DNA of 64,000 bases, from the NCBI RefSeq assembly GCF_035083965.1, contig NC_089735.1, positions 13,390,501 through 13,454,500 of the forward strand. Reading direction: 5' to 3'. Made by a program: the position numbers and the translations under genes. Source of the stretch: Branchiostoma lanceolatum (Eukaryota; Chordata; Leptocardii; Amphioxiformes; Branchiostomatidae). The notes under the pieces are model-generated. The model was not told the origin of the DNA. It did not search any database and saw only the letters and a program-made list of their open reading frames with translations. Position 1 is the first letter of the stretch. Each line of letters starts with the position of its first letter. Of the stretch, positions 57,859-64,000 are shown in pieces.

Positions 57859-60800
57859 TTAAGATGGTATAACTTGTCCTAGGTTGACGTCTACATGATG
57901 TTCTAGCAACAATATGGGAGTTTCCTTCTCCTCCTTAGAGCCCAGTGGAGTTGTGATGTTCTTGTAGTTGTACTTCATCTTGAAGGCAATCTATTAAAAG
58001 ACACACATTTAATTATAATTTATTAATCACAACTCTCCATTGTTTTGCTATACAAATGTGTACATGTCAATCTCTTTTCTAAAGATAATTACATTATTCA
58101 AATGTCAAATACATCATGGAATAGCAACAACTATGGTTTTCAATGCATATGTCAATCAGTCATGTAAGAAACCTTAAACGCATTCACCAATTTCCTTTAT
58201 ATATATAATATATACATTCTTATATAGATATGTATTAACCTCACTTTTTCGGCTGTTTTTCATGCAAAAATGACATCTCAATTTCCTAGTCTAGAGTCTA
58301 CACTAGTGCTGCGTACTGGTACTGAGTACCGGTACTGTACCTTAAAAAAAAATTAGGTACAGGTCCAAAATACCAAATCATGAAGTACCGGTACTGTACC
58401 GATATAAATTTACACCAAGCATATGCTTATTTTGTGACTGATCCCCTAACCTCATGGCCTCATGCAACACCAAACGTGACCAAAGTGACACCTTGGAACA
58501 GCGTTACTAATATGCAACAGATCATTCAGGTAGGCAGGGAGTTTTGATAGCAAGGCCAAGGGAGTTTGGTGGTAGGAAACCAAGTTATGTTCTTTGAATA
58601 AAGATACTGACAAGTTGTAAACAGTTTATCTATGATGTTTCTGTCATTATTGAAGAAGTTCAGAAAAACACATGTTAATTTTTCAAATTGTTATGGTACA
58701 GGTACAGGTCCGGACCTGTACCTGACCCTCTGTACCGGTACCGGTACCTGTACCTGATGTTTAGCTACGCAGCACTAGTCTACACTGATTACCTTTTCAC
58801 CTAATCAAACAGTACAGTTCTCTCCATAGCTCTTATGTGAAGATCAAATCATTTGTCACTTCTACTGGATGAGAAAATCTCGAAACATTTTAAACAGTAT
58901 GCTCTGTCTGTCCTCTTTATCACTGATATGCAAATTTTAGTGATATGTAAATCATCATAATCTCACCTTCACATCTCCGACAGCCTTCATCGGCATGACC
59001 TTGACCACAAAGCTGATCTTATTGGCCTTTCTGAAGATCACCACCCTGAAAATGGTATGGTCCAATAAACATACATTAATTTTGTACATTTTGACATGCA
59101 TGTGGATTCCTGTGCTTTCAACTTATTTGTCAAACATTTTCTACACACATTTGTCTCAAAGTACGACAGAAAGTGTCTTGAAATTTCTATTTGTGAACTT
59201 TTGGACATACCCTCTTACATGCATGTGGTATTTTGTCATATTTATTTGATGTTGAGCTAATCCATTTTCGTTTCGTTTCAAGGCATCCTCATTTGAGGTG
59301 AAGCATGATGCTTTTTCAAGTAGCTAGTGATAGTGCAATGCGGCTTCGCTACGGCTCGCGTTTTTGGCCAAGCACACCGGGTCACCCCTACTCTTCTCGA
59401 TAAGTGTGCTGGGTTCTTTTACGTGCAGAGGTTTGACGCTTGAGGCTGATGCCGAAGCTCCCTCATACACGGGGCTGACGACTTTACGTCACCATCCGAA
59501 ATGATCCATATCTTGTGTATATTTGCCAGAGCAAAGATTGCAATCAAACAGAGTTGCTTGTTCTGCTGATAGTGATCCTTATTCCAAAGAGACTCCGATC
59601 AGCATGCTAGGTATGTGTAAGGGTGGTCTCCCATCTATATCCTAAATTTCAAGTGAATTCATTGATCTAAAGTGACATGAATCTATTAGTAAGTTGAAAT
59701 AATCAGACTGTCTTTCAAGCAAATATCTTTTAAAAAAATTCATATCTACACTTATTATTTTACAGACTCTGTTTCGGATCTCTTTCTGTCACGTGTAGAT
59801 TGCAATCTCTACTTGACATATACATGTATGTGAATGAGATTTTGAGTAAATGGAAATGTTTGGTTCCTTACTCAGGATCATCCTTAAAATCCGTGACGCT
59901 GTCTCCTTCATCGTACTCCGCAGCGTCGTCGCGGGCAGACAGGATCAACTCCTGACTGGGCACGACAATCTGTGGAACACCATACAACACATTCTCATTT
60001 AGAACATGTATGTTTGTAACCAACAATATATCCATGTGTTAAAACACTGTTCTTTGAAGCAAGTTACTAGGTTCGTCTTCTTGCTCTGTTGTTGAGCTCA
60101 GGTATAATTCATTACAAAAGTACTGTAAATGCATTTAAGTTTGCATGGTTTTAATTTCGCACTAAGTTTCCGGTAGCTCTTTAGTCACATATTGCTACAG
60201 TATTGGACAAAAATGTTTACGGTGGTTTCAAGTTAGCGGTGAAACAGTCGCCGCAAAAACCGAAAACATAAGGCCACCACGAACATTTCTGCATTTACAT
60301 TCAAGTAGCTTATGACATTTCCAAGACTCAACAACCTTTAAATACTGTTGGCAATACAGACATCAGATATCTGTGGTGCTTTTCCTAAAGTGCCTTCTGC
60401 CCCCCTCCCCCTGTCTGGAGCACAATCATGAACATGTTTTGTGTCTGACGTTAGTTGATTCCAAATCTCCAATCCCACAATAGCTCTGGGTTCGGAGGGT
60501 TTTTTGACGATTCAGGGCCAATCTCGTTCTCAGTAAGGTGCTAGCAGTATGGAGGCTACAAACTAGAAATATTGAGAAATAGCTTCTTTATTTCCCACTC
60601 GTTTACTCCTCTTTAATGTTCGTTCTCATTTGAATGTACACATTTTGTAACTTCTGTTACCGTTTGAAGTAAGACATTCCTGACATTAAGAAATGCCACA
60701 TATAAGGTGGCAAACTGTACTTTTTATGATGACTTAAAACTTTTCTGGCTTTTGAAAACAACAGTTTGGCGCCTTATATGTGGCATATCTTAATGTCAGG

Positions 60801-63800
60801 AACGTCTTACCTCAAACGGTAAGGCCACAGTACGTAATTTTTATGGATGACATCAGCGCGCTCATTAATTTTCGCCTGATTTCGAAATAAAAAACAAGAA
60901 ATTTCATTGCCCTCCGACGGTGGTCAACATGCCACAAAATTGGCAAATATGTCGTAAACGTTGACAGTCTAAGGTGTTTCATTGCACATGAATGTATACC
61001 CATTGTAGTTCCTGCCCATGATGGTATGACAAGCTGTTTTCTGCCTTTGTTCTAGTTAAGTACAAAATTTAAATGAGAACGAGCGTTAACTGTTGCATGT
61101 ACCTTTGCTGTACTCTCAGTGTCCTCAGCATCTCCCTCTTCACATGCCAGCAGGGTGACGTTGGTCATCTCTTCCAGCGGGTTAATAAGGGACAGCAGCA
61201 CCACGCTCTCCTGTAAACAACAATTGGTCGTGTAAACAAGGAAAGGAAAGTGATCTCGAACCAGTTTAGCTCAAATGAACTCAATGAACAGATGAGCTAA
61301 TCTTCCACTGGTCGTGACAGAGAAGACAAATGCCATATACAGTATTTACAGGTTCATTGTACCGAGGAAATTCCCTAGCTCTTTTCGACATGCACAATGA
61401 ACAGTGGACCATGGCTTAACGTCCCGTCCTAAGGACTGCGACCCTTTCCGGTAGCACGCATGTCGGGTGAGCGACACAGCCGGGATCGAACCCGGGGCTT
61501 CTAGTTCCAGAGGCAGGGTCGCTAACCACTGGACTAAGCACGCTATGCCACACGTGTACATGTAGTCATGTAATATTTCTTAATTATGCAAACTAAAAAC
61601 GAGACATTTTTCCTACTGTCCAGTTGGGCCTTCATGACATTAAAAGCCTACCAAATTCTTGATCAATGCCAATAGAATGTCATAGATTTGAGACTTGTTG
61701 TTGAATATTACATTACATATAGCAACTTGACATAGCCTTTACCCCTAGGCCTTACAACTGTTGTACAGTTTTTTTGAATGACTGATTGATAGATGCATCA
61801 ATTGCTCAAACCATTTCAATCAAGAAAACTTCTTGTATACACAAGGTTTCTGTGGTGTTCCCATTTGTAGGAACAAGAAGCATGTTGTATACAGAAAATT
61901 GAATATTCTTACCTTCTGGTAGTACAGGTTAGGGATTGACAGGATACGGAGTTCTGGTACATAGTGCCTAAATGGACAAGAAAACACATATATATCAACA
62001 TCTTATTTTCACAAGTTAAGAAGTAAGGTAAGGTTTTGTATCTCAAACTATGGTCAGCCCTTGTTCCAAGTGGTTAGAGTATTTTGAAGTAATGCCAAGC
62101 TTCAGTCTTCTGTGCTCAGGGATAAAATCTGATCTATGTGGACAGGTGGTCACTTTAGACAGTGTTCTTAATGCTTGTGTCAATGGGAAATATTATCCAA
62201 GGGACTGCAAAAAGTGGCTACATTACCCAAGTGTTTTTTTTACTTGCCACTTGTACAGGGTTGACTGTGTTATGAACATTTTTGAAGATAGGTAGTACTC
62301 AAACTTACAGTGCCACAAGCTGGATCTTAAACTTGATGGAGGCAGGGTTGAACTCAGGTTTACTCAGGTTGTGCTCACACTCCTGTAACACAGTCAGAAA
62401 ACATTGTTCAGTGCAGTGTATTGCAATTTGTTCTTGGCACTATGTGTTTTATAAAAGAAATCAATAACACAGGCTTCGGCCAACACAGAAAAAGTCTTAC
62501 ATACAGTACTAGATCTGTCATATATTAGCCCATGGTTTTCTACCTGACATCCATCATTTGATTTTGAAAGAATCTATGTTGCTGGTGAACTACAAAAATC
62601 ATGGCCATTCTATAACAAGACAGGCATGCCTAGCATGGAAAAGATTAAAATCAGGTCAAATCACATCCGTGTGGTAAGTCTGAATAAAAAGACTCTTTTA
62701 CACAACCAAGAAATTTATTCAACCGACGTTTCGGTGACCATCTGTCACCTTCTTCAAGGCAATTCTGACTGGTTCACATAGCAATGCAGCACACTTTTGT
62801 ACGTTTAGGACAGCATAGTGATGTCATCTCCTGTGATTGTACATACATGTATGTAAATACTTTGCGTTTGGGAATGCATCTCATTATGTACAAGCAGCAA
62901 CACCTGTGCTGCATTACTATGTGAACCAGTCAGAATTGCCTTGAAGAAGGTGACAGATGTTCACCAAAACGTCGGTGGAATAAATCTCTTGGTTGTGTAA
63001 AAAGAGTCTTTTTATTCAGGTCAAATCACAGTTGGTGAGTGCAGACTTGCTGAAATGACAGGAATAAAATCTTGAGTCTGGGCAGAACTCTGTATCATCC
63101 ATAGCTTACCTTGCACCTAAGTGACCTCTTAACCAGGAGGTGCTTGTGAATGGGGTACAGGCTGTTGGTGAGCGTCGGCTGTTCATCCGGCTGAGACAGC
63201 CGCTGTGCAATGGATGTTACTGTGGGGTGGACAGCACAGGAGAACGTTAATCAACTCTCTAGAATATCATGAAATCCTCAATAAAATTGCACCGTTTTAT
63301 ACAGTTTGTTTTTATACCATGTGCCTAGATTTAGTGATTTCGATACTTCTAAACATTGGTTTGAATTTTAGTCAATATTTTTTAAATGAAACTTTGTGTA
63401 AACATTTAGATTGCCACTTTTTGTAATCAATCTAATTTGCCAGGAATCTAATTTGTATTTCCCTTCGTTCATTTTTTACTACTGTTGATTGAAAAAACAC
63501 AGCAAAAATGATTTCTGATTTGAAAATAATTTGATTTGAAAATAATCAGAGTTAAAACATAAAGCACATTTAAAAGAGATAGAGATATCTTTGCAAAGCA
63601 TTGGTTTCCACATTTATCCAATAATTCATAATGTTTTGATTAACTTCACAGCTTTCTGGACTTTTTTAAAACCAGGTTGTTCGTGTAGGTAGAATCAGCC
63701 TTTTGTTTTTAGCAGCGTGCAATATTCATTAAACGACTGGAAAAACAGCCAAGCAAAGCCTTGATCAGTGCATTGATTGAGCTGAAAACATTTCCATGCA

Positions 63801-63894
63801 AACTTTAAGTTGATCAGTGTGAAGTAAGAGTTTGGTGACGAGCTCTAAAGAGACAACAGAGACAGACCTGTCCCAGTGGATGCCTGGGCACTGC
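57859..63894 (-). CDS. DCTN4: Dynactin subunit 4 (p62), C-terminal half, partial
   Basis: Eight exons on the minus strand: 63868-63894, 63110-63219, 62309-62382, 61913-61967, 61103-61210, 59872-59969, 58967-59045 and 57859-57990 (stop). All are GT/AG with phases that join. The translation follows human DCTN4 closely: [116 protein letters not shown] and [13 protein letters not shown]4 is a pointed-end subunit of dynactin, the dynein cofactor, and acts in the cytoplasm. The N-terminal zinc-binding half lies beyond the right edge. The 27 nt exon at 63868 is phase-symmetric and may be alternatively used; it is the least certain. A hAT-like element and a TIR element sit in introns. Confidence 0.93.
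58304..58777. mobile_element. 474 bp hAT-like MITE
   Basis: Exact 8 bp duplication GTCTACAC at 58296-58303 and 58778-58785. TIR TAGTGCTGCGTA and near-inverse. Subterminal regions are built from repeated GGTACCGGTACAG and GGTACAGGTCC blocks. TSD length and TIR fit hAT. No transposase. Confidence 0.88.
59268..59502 (-). mobile_element. SINE, lacking its tRNA head
   Basis: About 90% like the body of 30375-30736 over GCATCCTCATTT...GCTTTTTCAAGTAGCTAGTG...GTCACCCCTACTC. The tRNA-derived head is absent, so it is 5' truncated. In a DCTN4 intron. Confidence 0.85.
60617..61085. mobile_element. 469 bp TIR element with TTAA duplication
   Basis: Flanked by TTAA at 60613-60616 and 61086-61089. Ends CGCTCGTTCTCATTT and the slightly changed inverse. 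A large internal inverted repeat contains CCACATATAAGG and TTCCTGACATT. It is a smaller relative of 43844-45480. Its right end begins 13 bases inside the donor of the DCTN4 exon 61103-61210. Confidence 0.88.
61345..61556 (-). mobile_element. tRNA-headed SINE
   Basis: On the minus strand it starts with a tRNA-like head: A box near TAGTCCAGTGGTTAGCG and B box GGGTTCGATCCC. It is followed by a roughly 110-base body. The body differs from the other SINEs here. No clear target duplication found. Confidence 0.7.
62683..63020. mobile_element. Foldback element with hammerhead-like ends, second copy
   Basis: Inverted arms of about 110 bases match those of 23662-24105. The direct repeat TCAGGTCAAATCACA occurs at about 62651 and overlaps the right end at about 63015, with roughly 16 extra bases on the left. 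That pattern, a long variable duplication plus a tail, is known for Penelope-like elements. Between DCTN4 exons. Confidence 0.75.
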
Positions 63895-64000
63895 CTTCTA
63901 CATAGGGTAATAAACAATAAGTCATAACATGCAAAAACAAATCACTAGCAGAAACTACTGAACACAAAGAAGGCAAGAAACATAACATGCAAAACACCAT
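63895..64000. other. DCTN4 intron, right edge
   Basis: Intron sequence leading out of the window towards the upstream DCTN4 exons. No exon seen. Confidence 0.5.

Overview
This is a piece of an animal nuclear genome, most likely amphioxus (Branchiostoma) or a close invertebrate chordate. Genes have many small exons with GT/AG introns, intergenic DNA is dense with miniature transposons, tRNA-derived SINEs and decayed LINEs, and the genes are recognisable metazoan orthologues (IL-17 family, TNIP1/ABIN-1, dynactin p62). The species call is an inference; no species-specific marker was tested.

Layout. (1) 1-3040 is one arm of a roughly 3 kb inverted repeat whose partner lies at 42595-46275. (2) 3740-16420 is a tandem segmental duplication, each copy with one IL-17-like cytokine gene (4885-7683 and 11136-14503, plus strand), including matching promoters with NF-kB-like sites and matching small alternative 5' exons. 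(3) 16.4-19.5 kb holds a tRNA-Gly(GCC) gene, a tRNA relic and a 1.3 kb element with long terminal inverted repeats. (4) 19563-20882 is an intronless gene for a JmjC-type oxygenase with a signal peptide, EF-hand-like loops and a C-terminal RDEL ER-retrieval signal. (5) 23127-50645 (minus strand) is a complete 12-exon TNIP1/ABIN-1 gene, 689 codons, whose exon phases all join. Its introns hold a LINE reverse transcriptase ORF, several foldback elements, a broken RING-finger gene, a 1.56 kb TIR transposon and the second arm of the large inverted repeat. (6) 50.7-57.8 kb is intergenic with LINE and SINE insertions. (7) 57859 to the right edge (minus strand) is the C-terminal half of DCTN4, eight exons.

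How it fits together. IL-17 ligands signal to NF-kB in known animals, and TNIP1 is a ubiquitin-binding brake on NF-kB, so an NF-kB-activating ligand pair and an NF-kB inhibitor are linked within 50 kb, with kB-like sites in the ligand promoters. Human IL17B, DCTN4 and TNIP1 are all on 5q32-q33, so the linkage may be an ancient chordate arrangement. The second theme is palindromic DNA: several families of foldback or TIR elements, many resolvable to the exact target-site duplication, several lying about a dozen bases inside 5' splice sites or just after stop codons.
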